Below, one piece after another: positions 8,198 to 15,888 of a DNA stretch of 21,847 nucleotides. The position numbers and the translations under genes are program-made. The notes beneath the pieces were generated by a model. The model searched no databases. It was given only the letters and a program-made list of their open reading frames with translations, and was not told where the DNA came from. Each line of letters starts with the position of its first letter. Within the stretch, counting starts at the first letter, position 1. This DNA is from a virus: positions 1-21,847 of IMG/VR virus record IMGVR_UViG_3300048063_000080. One strand, given 5' to 3'.

Positions 8198-10204
8198 TTA
8201 ATCCAAATCCATTAGTAGTTTGCTAAAGCTTCCTTCAAAATCTTTTTCTATTATTCTTAATATTCCATTGTTTCTTTCTTTTAATACTTGGTTCCAATCT
8301 GCCTTACTTACCATAGTAGCTAACTCACCTTTATTACCAATTACGTCTGCGTAACTGAAAGCAAACGCTCTACCATTTACTTGTATTGGGGCCATTGTAT
8401 CTCTAGCCATAACTACAAATTGATTTCCATAAAAAGGTGCTAAAACTAAATCGGCAGCTTCGTACATTCCGTTAGTTGTTTTAGCTACTTCGTTAGAAAT
8501 AAACTGTGAACGTTTAGTTAATTCTTTTGCATTAGCAGGATTACCATTAGGCATATTACGTCTGTTCCAAAGCATACCGTCAACTTGTACGTATGATTTT
8601 GCAACTAGTTCGATAGCTTTTTCGTTTGCAGTATCTTCTCTAACACCTGTTAATTTAAATATTCTTGTTAATCTTAATGCTTCTTGAACTTGCATAGTGA
8701 CATCTGCATTTTCACCAAACCACGGAGCAAACTTTGATTCTAATTCTGATAAGGTAGACTCTGGGTCTTTATCAAATTCTTTATATTGGTCTGAAGAATT
8801 TATAATCTGCCACATTTTAGTAACAGCTTGGTTAGTGTCAAGTCCTGCAACCTGTTCTAAAGTATTAACACCTTCATAGAATACTTCTGCTTTACCACTT
8901 AAATAATCTGCTGTTGGACTATTGTCTTGGCCCAGTGCTTTTAATTTTTTAAATCTTTCATATCCTATTTTAAAATCTTCTACTTTTTCAATATCAAAAA
9001 TATTTGTATTATTGATTACACCAAGACCTTTGTCTAACTCATCTTTCCAAGGTGTAAACACTCTAGCATTTATAGACATTAGACTTGCTACGTAGCTGTC
9101 TAATAAAATTTCTTTATCAAAATCTTTTTGATGTGGGTGATGATGGGGAAATTCTTCATAATGTTTTTTTGCTTCTTCATCTACAAATAACGATAGCTTT
9201 TTATAAATAGATTCTTCAGCTAATTTTTTATCTGTCTCACTTACAGACTGACCTTTGTAAATACTTTTATGAGATAAACCGTCATAAAACATTTGCTCAA
9301 CATTTACTTCATTTTTAACGTTATTAACTTTTCTTTTTAATTTTGTTAAAATTCTAGTAGATTGTTCTTGGTGATTAATGTCATTTCTAAAAGATGGTAG
9401 TTCACTTTTCTTACCTCTTTTTTCTAATACAATTTCATAAATTTCTTTTAACTCTGCTACATCATTAGTTGTTGTTGCTCTTTCTTCAAGAAAGTTAAGG
9501 ATAGTTTTGTTAGCTTCTTCGGGTAATAGAAAATTTTTACCTTTTTTATCAGTCTTACTGTTGTACCAAAGTTTTAACATATCACTTCGTTTACCTGGAG
9601 TCTTTTCCCATGAGTCAACTACTTGTGTATGTGCTGCACTTCTTTTATTTAAATTTAATTGTTTAGCGTCAGCTTCAAGTTTATCTTCTTGTAATTCTAA
9701 TTTAACTTTATTCCATGCTTCATCATATGCTCTAACATATGAGTTAGACATATCAGTAAAATTTCTAGTTACTTTACCAAACTCTTCATCTAAATTTACA
9801 TCTGCCATAGTTAAACCTGTTACAGTTTCATCACCTATAATTTCAAAAATGTTTTTCTTAACTTGATTAGCGTCATTGATAGCGTGAGTAACTGCAAAGT
9901 TTACATCTATTACACTAGTGGCCCATTGGTTTTGTAAATCAGCAACTCTAGGGTCATTCTTATCTATTAATTTTTTAATTTCTTTAGGGTCTGTAATGCC
10001 ATCATTTTCTAATCTAGCAAATACAGTTTGTGCTTTTTCTTTTTTCTCTTCACCATAAGCTTGACTAAATTTAGCAAACGATTTATCAAAACTTCCTAAT
10101 GCTCTAGCTATTTGTTTACTTTCACTATCTCTTTCAATACTAGGTCTTCCTTCGTTTGTGCCACCACTATATATATTTGATACTCTATTGTTATACGTTG
10201 CCAT
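8198..10204 (-). CDS. Internal virion protein, gp15-like
   Basis: This 668-aa protein (T7 gp15 is 747 aa) overlaps the gp14-like gene by TAATG and is followed one base later by the lysozyme-bearing protein, the T7 14-15-16 order. The sequence is hydrophilic, rich in Lys/Glu/Asp and predicted mostly helical. It has no signal peptide and no long membrane segment. The N-terminus includes SKQIARALGSFDKSFAKFSQ, typical of the amphipathic helices that begin these proteins. A His-rich patch EEFPHHHPHQKDFDKE lies in the middle. In T7, gp15 forms part of the internal core and, after ejection, a periplasmic tube with gp16. I recognise no enzymatic motif; the assignment rests on position, size and composition. 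Confidence 0.82.
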   Translation of the reverse strand: MATYNNRVSNIYSGGTNEGRPSIERDSESKQIARALGSFDKSFAKFSQAYGEEKKEKAQTVFARLENDGITDPKEIKKLIDKNDPRVADLQNQWATSVIDVNFAVTHAINDANQVKKNIFEIIGDETVTGLTMADVNLDEEFGKVTRNFTDMSNSYVRAYDEAWNKVKLELQEDKLEADAKQLNLNKRSAAHTQVVDSWEKTPGKRSDMLKLWYNSKTDKKGKNFLLPEEANKTILNFLEERATTTNDVAELKEIYEIVLEKRGKKSELPSFRNDINHQEQSTRILTKLKRKVNNVKNEVNVEQMFYDGLSHKSIYKGQSVSETDKKLAEESIYKKLSLFVDEEAKKHYEEFPHHHPHQKDFDKEILLDSYVASLMSINARVFTPWKDELDKGLGVINNTNIFDIEKVEDFKIGYERFKKLKALGQDNSPTADYLSGKAEVFYEGVNTLEQVAGLDTNQAVTKMWQIINSSDQYKEFDKDPESTLSELESKFAPWFGENADVTMQVQEALRLTRIFKLTGVREDTANEKAIELVAKSYVQVDGMLWNRRNMPNGNPANAKELTKRSQFISNEVAKTTNGMYEAADLVLAPFYGNQFVVMARDTMAPIQVNGRAFAFSYADVIGNKGELATMVSKADWNQVLKERNNGILRIIEKDFEGSFSKLLMDLD

Positions 10205-10707
10205 TATCTAAAATACTTTCTATTTTCATTTGAACCATAAGTTGTACCTGCTTCTGCTACACCAATAGCTAATGCCATTTTACTTGGGTCACTAGGTACT
10301 GGTAGACTGTTTATTGTTCTTGAGTTAGTAGCAAATACTTCAAGTTCTTTTCTGTTAAGTTGAACCATGTCATTATCAAATGCACTTTTGTTTTCCATAA
10401 AATCCATATCAAACTCTGCACCATTATCTTTTAAAATTGCATTTGTATTACCTACATTTAAATTAAGCATTTCACTCATCTGAGCAATTTTTTCTAATTT
10501 AGTTTTAAATTTAGACCTAGTTAATTCTTCTTTAGCTTTACCTTTTTCATAATCTACCTGGCCTAAATCATCTGACATAGCTCTATTAGCATTAGCGACA
10601 GCTACAGCGTTACTTTTTCTTACTCTGTTAGCTTCATCTTGCTTTGCATTAAACTCTTGCACTTTACTTACAACAGCTAATGCAAATTGAGCTTCTGGTG
10701 AACACAT
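10204..10707 (-). CDS. Internal virion protein, gp14-like
   Basis: This 167-aa protein begins MCSPEAQFALAVVSKVQEF. The Met-Cys start followed by an Ala-rich hydrophobic helix is characteristic of T7 gp14 (196 aa), the internal core protein thought to form the outer-membrane pore during ejection. The rest is helical with heptad-like charged stretches (DYEKGKAKEELTRSKFKTK), ending in a small flexible tail. It lies one base after the gp13-like stop and overlaps the gp15-like start by TAATG. The sequence is divergent, so order in the operon carries much of the weight. Confidence 0.82.
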   Translation of the reverse strand: MCSPEAQFALAVVSKVQEFNAKQDEANRVRKSNAVAVANANRAMSDDLGQVDYEKGKAKEELTRSKFKTKLEKIAQMSEMLNLNVGNTNAILKDNGAEFDMDFMENKSAFDNDMVQLNRKELEVFATNSRTINSLPVPSDPSKMALAIGVAEAGTTYGSNENRKYFR

Positions 10708-10708
10708 A

Positions 10709-11176
10709 TTATTTTATTTCCTTTATCATTAAGTTAAATAATTTTTTTTCATAACCGTAATTAACGGTGTCAATTAAGTTAAAGCCTAAAAACTTTAACC
10801 ATTTATTTCCAACTTCGTTTCTGACATCAACGTAGTTATATAAATACTTGTAGTCTTGTCCCATTTCTTGAACCCATTTAGGACATTCTCTTAAAAATTG
10901 TAATGTATGGTTTAATAATTCTGGACTTGATAATAACCAAGCTACACCATACTCTTTGTTGTCACTTGGAACTACACCGAACATACCAATAACACCTTCT
11001 TGTTCAGTTCCAAGTATAGAGTATGTCTTATGATTTAATTCTTTAAAAGGATGTAACAAAGCTTGTAATGGTGAAGCATTGTGTGAAGCTTTAATCTCAT
11101 TTAAATCTTCTTGTCTTACTTTAGGTGCTAATTCGTGCGCGTCATCAGATTTAGCAAGTCTGACATATTTTTCCAT
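10709..11176 (-). CDS. gp13-like internal/assembly protein with GNAT-like character
   Basis: This 155-aa protein (T7 gp13 is 138 aa) lies between tail tubular protein B and the gp14-like protein. The C-terminal half, YLYNYVDVRNEVGNKWLKFL followed by GFNLID, parallels T7 gp13 (WNYVWVGNTSHIRFLKTIG) and the end of acetyltransferase folds, where a neighbouring position and an aromatic core are kept. The N-terminal half has a GNAT-like VRLAKSDDAHEL and a central GVIGMFGVVP strand. T7 gp13 is needed for internal core assembly. Whether any acetyltransferase activity remains is unclear; I do not see a convincing acetyl-CoA P-loop (Q/RxxGxG/A). The start overlaps the upstream TAA by one base. Confidence 0.75.
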   Translation of the reverse strand: MEKYVRLAKSDDAHELAPKVRQEDLNEIKASHNASPLQALLHPFKELNHKTYSILGTEQEGVIGMFGVVPSDNKEYGVAWLLSSPELLNHTLQFLRECPKWVQEMGQDYKYLYNYVDVRNEVGNKWLKFLGFNLIDTVNYGYEKKLFNLMIKEIK

Positions 11177-13674
11177 TAGGCCCTACCAGAGCGTCTATGA
11201 TAAAATCCTTCTAATTCTGCTGAAACAAAATGAACCGGTAAATGTGAGTCTGATTTTAACGTACATGTGTAGTGTGTGTTTCTAGATTGAATAGGTATAT
11301 TATAAGTACCGCTTGTTATATTTGGCTGTCCAATAATAGCACTTGAGCTGTTAATAACAGTTCCATTAAATTCATAAGTAACATCATTTCTTCCTTCTTG
11401 TGTTACAGTTGCTTCAAAGAAACCACTGTTTTGATAATCTACAGAAACTTGTCTTATCTGGTAACGTCCAGATGTCAAAGCTACTGTGCCATTTCCAGAT
11501 GCTTCTCTTAAATATGGAGTAGAAAATTTATACTCAGATAAATAAGTAGAACCAAAAACTGCTTTAGTATGATTACCTTTAATTTTTTGTGTAGTTCCAG
11601 AACTAGAACTATCTATTGTTAAATTAGAACCGTTAGTAGTATCTACTGCTTTTAAAACTTGATTTAAAGAATATGGAATTGTAAACGTTGTTAAATCTGT
11701 AGCTGAATCGTATGTCCCAGTAAGTGTAGCTGTTCTAAAATCCATATGAATGTTATGTGTTAATCCAGTAAAATCTGGGTTACGTAAATCAATTTTTAAT
11801 AATTTTGTATTAGTGTTTTCATTAACTACAACATAAAGGTAACTTTCATATGCTTCAGCAGATAATATCTGGCAATTATTTAAACTCCATGTACTCCAAG
11901 CGGATTGTACTTTTTTATTAGCATCCCAAAAATATTTATAAATGTTTATAGTGTTTGCATTTACAGATGTAACAGCACTTGAAGGTGTGTATGCAACATT
12001 GTTAGTAGTGTCTAAAGTGTCATGACATAAAACAATCATTGTATCTTCAATATTGTTAGACACAATTTTGTATGCATTACTAGGTATTAAAGAACTAACA
12101 CCTATTGTTACATCAATGCCATCATTTGTTAATGTATCATCATCTGCAAAGTATTCTGTTATTGCAGTTTTATCATTTCTATTTTGTGCAAAGTAAACAT
12201 ATTTACCTGCTGAAACTGGAGCAACTTTTATTGCATGTGAAAATGTACTTGTTTTAGTTAGTACTGCTGTTGTTGGTGTTACAGCGTCTCCTGAACTTTC
12301 TAGAATGTATTGTGCTTCACCAGAAAATAATAAAAGTTGTTCATTAAAATCTATAGAATTATGAAGCTTGTTAACTGTTGTTCCCGCTGCGGCAATATCA
12401 ATAGGGTCAGTGTCTAAAACATCTGTACCTGTTGTTGCATAAAAATTATAATAAGAAGCATTTTCAGATAACACTAAATTTTGGTCTGAAATAATTCCTA
12501 ATCTGTTTTGAAAAAATGTTAAATTAGAAACTTTTTTACCTACAAAACTTGGAGCAGAGTTTGTGTCTTCATCACCACTTACTCTATTTGTGTATGTTTG
12601 TTGTGTAAAACTAAATGTACCATTGTTGTTATTGATTAATGCATAAGGCATTGTAGAATTATCTAATCCCACTTTAACTCCTGGGCCTACACACTCACTC
12701 CACACACCGTTAGCTGTAAACTCTACATAATAATCTGAAAGTGAGTCACCTTCTTCACCAGTGATTTGAACAATCATTCCTGGTTTTGCATAATAAGGTA
12801 GTTCAGCAAAATCACCTATAGCGTCTTTTATTGCATACATAGCTTGGTTACCAAAACCGTCTGTAGTTTCAACAGCAAATGTACCACTACTGCATGTTCC
12901 ATAAATAGTGTTACCATATTGTGTATGTGTAAACGTTCCAGTAATTCCAGAATAATTTGCTAAACCTTGTGATGTACTTAGTGTAGCACCTGTGTCAGTT
13001 CTTATAGTTTTAAATCCAATACCGTCTGCACTGTTTGACCAGTGAGAAGAAGCTGTTCCATATAATAATATGTGAGCAATCTTTTCTGTATCTCTAAATG
13101 CACCATCTGTTGAAGCGTCATTACCTGTTGGCATTTGGAATAATACTTGTATTGGGTATGACCAAGTTGAGTGATTTAAAGTTACGCTATATTGTCTTCC
13201 GTATTGTGAACTTTTAACATAAGAAATATATTCTTGTACTTTTGCAGCTGTTGTAGTTGAACTCTCAGCTATTGTTTTAGATTTGTTTGCAACAAATGTA
13301 TAATCTGCAATATTTGAAAATACTAAATCTTCTATAGGTTTTGTTGTAGTTAAATAACTTGCACCACCAGTTCCAATATTTACTGTTTTTTCAACACCGT
13401 TTAAATCATAAACTTTAACTGTACCGTTAGTGAATACAGCTACGTATTGATTTGAACTATCTCTATTAATCCAATGTACTGCTGCGTTGTTTGGAAACGC
13501 TGTTGTAGATAATAGATTAGCGATAAACTCTGTTGGTGGTCTTTTAGTTAACCCTTCAATTACATTAGATTGGAAATTAGTTTGTGTTTCTGCTTGTCCT
13601 ACATTACGTTGAACAGCATTTTGTTGACTAATACCACCAATAAGATTGGGGATTGATGTTGAAATTAGTCCCAT
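11176..13674 (-). CDS. Tail tubular protein B, gp12-like
   Basis: This 832-aa protein (T7 gp12 is 794 aa) starts MGLISTSIPNLIGGISQQNA, a signature beginning for tail tubular protein B / nozzle proteins. Early motifs include QTNFQSNVIEGLTKRPPTEF and AVHWINRDSSNQYVAVFTNG. Later, KKVSNLTFFQNRLGIISDQN and LSENASYYNFYATTGTDVLD match the conserved propeller blade of this family, and the end is FYHRRSGRA. It forms the hexameric nozzle below the gp11-like adaptor and contributes to fibre attachment. It begins 3 bases after the gp11-like stop and ends with a TAATG overlap to the gp13-like gene. Confidence 0.93.
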   Translation of the reverse strand: MGLISTSIPNLIGGISQQNAVQRNVGQAETQTNFQSNVIEGLTKRPPTEFIANLLSTTAFPNNAAVHWINRDSSNQYVAVFTNGTVKVYDLNGVEKTVNIGTGGASYLTTTKPIEDLVFSNIADYTFVANKSKTIAESSTTTAAKVQEYISYVKSSQYGRQYSVTLNHSTWSYPIQVLFQMPTGNDASTDGAFRDTEKIAHILLYGTASSHWSNSADGIGFKTIRTDTGATLSTSQGLANYSGITGTFTHTQYGNTIYGTCSSGTFAVETTDGFGNQAMYAIKDAIGDFAELPYYAKPGMIVQITGEEGDSLSDYYVEFTANGVWSECVGPGVKVGLDNSTMPYALINNNNGTFSFTQQTYTNRVSGDEDTNSAPSFVGKKVSNLTFFQNRLGIISDQNLVLSENASYYNFYATTGTDVLDTDPIDIAAAGTTVNKLHNSIDFNEQLLLFSGEAQYILESSGDAVTPTTAVLTKTSTFSHAIKVAPVSAGKYVYFAQNRNDKTAITEYFADDDTLTNDGIDVTIGVSSLIPSNAYKIVSNNIEDTMIVLCHDTLDTTNNVAYTPSSAVTSVNANTINIYKYFWDANKKVQSAWSTWSLNNCQILSAEAYESYLYVVVNENTNTKLLKIDLRNPDFTGLTHNIHMDFRTATLTGTYDSATDLTTFTIPYSLNQVLKAVDTTNGSNLTIDSSSSGTTQKIKGNHTKAVFGSTYLSEYKFSTPYLREASGNGTVALTSGRYQIRQVSVDYQNSGFFEATVTQEGRNDVTYEFNGTVINSSSAIIGQPNITSGTYNIPIQSRNTHYTCTLKSDSHLPVHFVSAELEGFYHRRSGRA

Positions 13675-13677
13675 AAA

Positions 13678-14289
13678 TTAGTTCCTACCAGACCTTCTTG
13701 GGCCTCTTTTAGCAATGTAACTAGTGTTATAATCATCATTAATCATGTTAGCGTCCATAGCTCTTGAGTCTGCTTGTTCAAATGCCATATGAGCTTCTTG
13801 TTCATCTAGTTGTGCCATTTTAATTAATTCAGTTGCACCTACATATCTTGCAGCAAATCTTCTTGAAGCTTTGACTATAATATATCTTCTTGCATATTCT
13901 GGTAGGTGTTCAAACTGCTGTACTAATACTTTGTCCACTACTGGGTCATAAGTAAAAATTTCTGTTTTATTTTTTAAATCGTATAAATATTGGTTTCTAA
14001 TAGTGTATTGATAAAAATATTGATAAGGGGCTGAAGCCTCTACTTGTACACAGTTAGCTTCTAAAGGTACTTTATTAGATGTATCTCTTGAAGCTGTAAT
14101 TTGTAATTCTCTATTAAAGAACCAACCTTGTGACTGAACACTCATAGAAGTTTCATCTAAAATATTCTTAGCGACCGCTACGTCTGTACCAATGTTTCCA
14201 GTAATTGAACTAACTGGACTCTCACCGATAAAACTTAGCATGGTGTTTATCGCTTGTAATTCGCTTGTAGAATTTATTTGTGTTGTCAT
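13678..14289 (-). CDS. Tail tubular protein A, gp11-like
   Basis: This 203-aa protein (T7 gp11 is 196 aa) contains SELQAINTMLSFIGESPVSS at about 8-27, the typical start of tail tubular protein A. It continues with ILDETSMSVQSQGWFFNREL, AYQYFYQYTIRN-like aromatic strands and an ARRYIIVKASRRFAARY helix. It forms the dodecameric adaptor ring between portal and nozzle. The ribosome site AAAAAGGAC lies 6-7 bases before the ATG. It is preceded by an 86-bp structured intergenic region after the capsid gene, so it may form the start of a separate transcript or receive less read-through than the capsid gene. Confidence 0.92.
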   Translation of the reverse strand: MTTQINSTSELQAINTMLSFIGESPVSSITGNIGTDVAVAKNILDETSMSVQSQGWFFNRELQITASRDTSNKVPLEANCVQVEASAPYQYFYQYTIRNQYLYDLKNKTEIFTYDPVVDKVLVQQFEHLPEYARRYIIVKASRRFAARYVGATELIKMAQLDEQEAHMAFEQADSRAMDANMINDDYNTSYIAKRGPRRSGRN

Positions 14290-14313
14290 TGATTGTCCTT
14301 TTTAAATTTGCAA

Positions 14314-14345
14314 AGTAGGGGACTTAGTCTCCCTCATCCCCTACT
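14314..14345 (-). terminator. Candidate late terminator / processing hairpin after the capsid gene (T-phi position)
   Basis: A perfect 9-bp inverted repeat, AGTAGGGGA and TCCCCTACT, encloses a 14-base loop, and the loop can itself form an alternative GAC/GTC pairing. On the minus-strand transcript it is followed by TTGCAAATTT, so the U tract is weak. T7 has its class III terminator T-phi at exactly this point, between the capsid and gp11 genes, allowing partial read-through. RNase III-type processing is an equal alternative. Confidence 0.45.
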
Positions 14346-14363
14346 CCTATATAGTATAAATAA

Positions 14364-14381
14364 GCTTAATGAATATTAAGC
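14364..14381 (-). other. Inverted repeat spanning the capsid stop codon
   Basis: The repeat GCTTAAT-GAAT-ATTAAGC is a perfect 7-bp stem with a 4-base loop covering the capsid gene's TAA. In the transcript it is followed by TTATTTATACTATATAGG, an A/U-rich run leading into the second hairpin at 14314-14345. It could stabilise the 3' end of the capsid message or aid termination. The stem is A/U-rich and weak on its own. Confidence 0.35.
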
Positions 14382-15356
14382 GTCTTTAATTCCTACAGCA
14401 CTTTCTGGTCTTAATACACCATGACCCATAGCGTATTTAGCAACCATTAAAGTACCTTGTCTTCTAATGTCGTATTCCATTTCAGTAGCTAAATCCATTA
14501 ACTTAACAGTTCCAACTGCTGACGGGTGACAAACTAAACCTTCGTATGCAGTCAAGTTTACAGCTTGAGGGTTTGAACCACCCTGAGTAGCTGAACCTTG
14601 GTCTACACCTGAGTTCACGTTTGAAGCAACAAAATGAGGAACTGCAATTAATTTAATTCCTGCAATTTGTAATACTCTACCTGAAGCAACACCACCATTA
14701 GCACCACCACTGAAGTCAACGTTGACTGCGTTAGTAGCGTTTGCTAATTTGTAGTACATTTCTGGTTTTAAGAAACAGATTCTACCTTCAGATGGAACAT
14801 ATTTGTCATCTAAAGTTTTCGCAGCATCGAACAATGAATCAATAAATCCATTTGCAGACGTTGCCGCAGTTGCAGAAGCGATAGCAGTATTAGTTAATAC
14901 TGTACCTGCGTCTCCACCTGTAACATTGGCTGTAGTCGTTTGAGCGGCTTGACCAATAGTTTGTAGAACGTGTTTGTCTTTTTGAAATGCTAATGCTCTT
15001 CCTATCTCAGTTGAGTAAGAATTTCTAACATCCCAATGATTTTTAGCTTCCTCGATATTACTTAAAAATGCTGAAGAAACTAAAAGGTCATTAATTGTAA
15101 TAACCTTTTCGTTGTGGTTCACATCAGACCCAAGTATTTCTGCACCTGGTGTATGATAAGCGGCTGTTGTTCTTCCCATTACTGCGAAGCTAGCACTCTT
15201 ACCATTAGCAATGCTTCTAACAGAATCAGCACCTTGTGTTTTACTTGCTCTATCAAATGAAGTAATTACTTCACCGGAAAAAACTTTTAAAAACAGGGCA
15301 TCTTCTGAACCAGATGCATTTACTCGTCCAATGGAAGCCGGAGTTGCGTTTGACAT
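14376..15356 (-). CDS. Major capsid protein, gp10-like
   Basis: This 326-aa protein (T7 gp10A is 345 aa) has the podophage capsid pattern. ALFLKVFSGEVITSFDRASK at about 20-39 is followed by an SIANGKSASFAVMGRTTAAY-type strand, TPGAEILG, ITINDLLVSSAFLSNIEEA, and the long-helix region EIGRALAFQKDKHVLQTIGQ. RICFLKPEMYYKL lies further along, and the end is MGHGVLRPESAVGIKDA. It builds the HK97-fold icosahedral shell. The start is preceded by AAAAAGGAGACAATT, the strongest ribosome site in the window, as expected for the most abundant protein. No gp10B-type slippery frameshift extension is evident; the frame ends within a hairpin. Confidence 0.93.
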   Translation of the reverse strand: MSNATPASIGRVNASGSEDALFLKVFSGEVITSFDRASKTQGADSVRSIANGKSASFAVMGRTTAAYHTPGAEILGSDVNHNEKVITINDLLVSSAFLSNIEEAKNHWDVRNSYSTEIGRALAFQKDKHVLQTIGQAAQTTTANVTGGDAGTVLTNTAIASATAATSANGFIDSLFDAAKTLDDKYVPSEGRICFLKPEMYYKLANATNAVNVDFSGGANGGVASGRVLQIAGIKLIAVPHFVASNVNSGVDQGSATQGGSNPQAVNLTAYEGLVCHPSAVGTVKLMDLATEMEYDIRRQGTLMVAKYAMGHGVLRPESAVGIKDA

Positions 15357-15394
15357 AATTGTCTCCTTTTTCTATTGTTTGTTTATTAAAAAGC

Positions 15395-15423
15395 TTTCAC
15401 AAGTTTAAAGTTTGTTTCACAAG
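15395..15423 (-). repeat. Short direct repeat upstream of the capsid gene
   Basis: The 9-base word TTTCACAAG (CTTGTGAAA on the coding strand) occurs at 15395-15403 and 15415-15423, a 20-base spacing of about two helical turns. It lies between the capsid ribosome site and the hairpin cluster. It may be a protein-binding or promoter-related repeat, or chance in A/T-rich DNA. Confidence 0.3.
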
Positions 15424-15428
15424 ATTGT

Positions 15429-15499
15429 CGTTCCTCGGAACGGTCAAGTTAATGGACTTAACTTTGTGTTAGCAGTTGCTACCTATAAAGGTAACACAA
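15429..15499 (-). other. Cluster of three stem-loops in the capsid leader
   Basis: Three consecutive inverted repeats fill the gap between the 48-aa gene stop and the capsid gene. In transcript order they are: TTGTGTTA/TAACACAA, an 8-bp stem at 15464-15471 and 15492-15499 that encloses two smaller hairpins (CCT/AGG and GCA/TGC), giving a possible three-way junction; AAGTTAA/TTAACTT at 15446-15464 with loop TGGAC (sharing one base with the first stem); and CGTTCC/GGAACG at 15429-15442. The first starts immediately after the upstream stop codon. No U-run follows, so RNase processing, mRNA stabilisation or a structured leader is more likely than simple termination. Confidence 0.55.
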
Positions 15500-15646
15500 C
15501 TATGATTTGGCAGTTTTGGCCGCTCTTTTAAATTGAGCTGCGGTAGGTCTACCTTTTGTACCTGCTGTTCTCATTTTTTCACCAGAACCCGCTTTGATTC
15601 TAGCACGTTTTTTGTGAATGTTTGCATATAAGCCATTCTTAGCCAT
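15500..15646 (-). CDS. Small basic conserved phage protein (48 aa)
   Basis: This gene encodes 48 residues beginning MAKNGLYANIHKKRARIKAG, continuing SGEKMRTAGTKGRPTAAQFK and ending with a basic Lys/Arg/Ala tail. I recognise near-identical small proteins (MAK-GLYANIH-KR...RI-AGSGEKMR...) from marine phages, including T4-like cyanophages, where they also lie close to capsid genes; their function is unknown. The ribosome site AAAGGATAATA is right before the ATG, and the gene begins 11 bases after the 76-aa gene stop. About 11 Lys/Arg residues plus Gly and Ala suggest a nucleic-acid- or scaffold-binding role, but this is only inference. Confidence 0.85.
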   Translation of the reverse strand: MAKNGLYANIHKKRARIKAGSGEKMRTAGTKGRPTAAQFKRAAKTAKS

Positions 15647-15657
15647 ATTATTATCCT

Positions 15658-15888
15658 TTACTTTTTGGTTTCGGTTTTGGTTTCGTCTTTGGTTTGTACG
15701 GCATTTATTATTTTCTCCAATTCTTCTTTACAATGTTTTGCACAAGTTAATTTTTCAAAACGTTCATCTATTACTTTTAAAATATTATCATGGTCACCAA
15801 TACCTACTGGTTTCTGTAAATAAATATCTATAATAGATGTGTGTTCAGCTATACGAGCTTCGTATAATTTTAATAATGCATGTAACAT
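15658..15888 (-). CDS. Conserved small phage protein (76 aa), function unknown
   Basis: This 76-aa protein has a helical N-terminal part (MLHALLKLYEARIAEHTSII) and then YLQKPVGIGDHDNILKVIDE, ending in a Lys/Glu/Thr-rich tail. The pattern 'LYEARIAEH...YL-NPVGIGEH..I...ID' is one I recall from small proteins near capsid genes of marine cyanophages. A coiled-coil hairpin around the PVGIG turn is likely. It shares TAATG with the scaffold stop, so it is translationally coupled. A minor head or assembly role is inferred from position between scaffold and capsid. Confidence 0.8.
   Translation of the reverse strand: MLHALLKLYEARIAEHTSIIDIYLQKPVGIGDHDNILKVIDERFEKLTCAKHCKEELEKIINAVQTKDETKTETKK

Noticed and set aside
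14341-14362. Host sigma-70 promoter (TATACT-like -10) between capsid and tail tubular A
   Set aside because: No matching -35 at proper spacing. In A/T-rich DNA such words are common, and late T7-like genes use phage polymerase. Kept only as part of the terminator-region finding.
15357-15499. tRNA or other known RNA gene in the capsid leader
   Set aside because: No acceptor/anticodon/T-arm pattern (no GTTCRANYC box with CCA-type end). The stems are simple nested inverted repeats.
15618-15833. 71-aa plus-strand frame at the 76-aa gene
   Set aside because: It is antisense to the 76-aa and 48-aa genes, both of which have ribosome sites, operon spacing and recognisable sequence. The Phe/Arg/Leu-rich translation is typical of antisense A/T-rich coding DNA.
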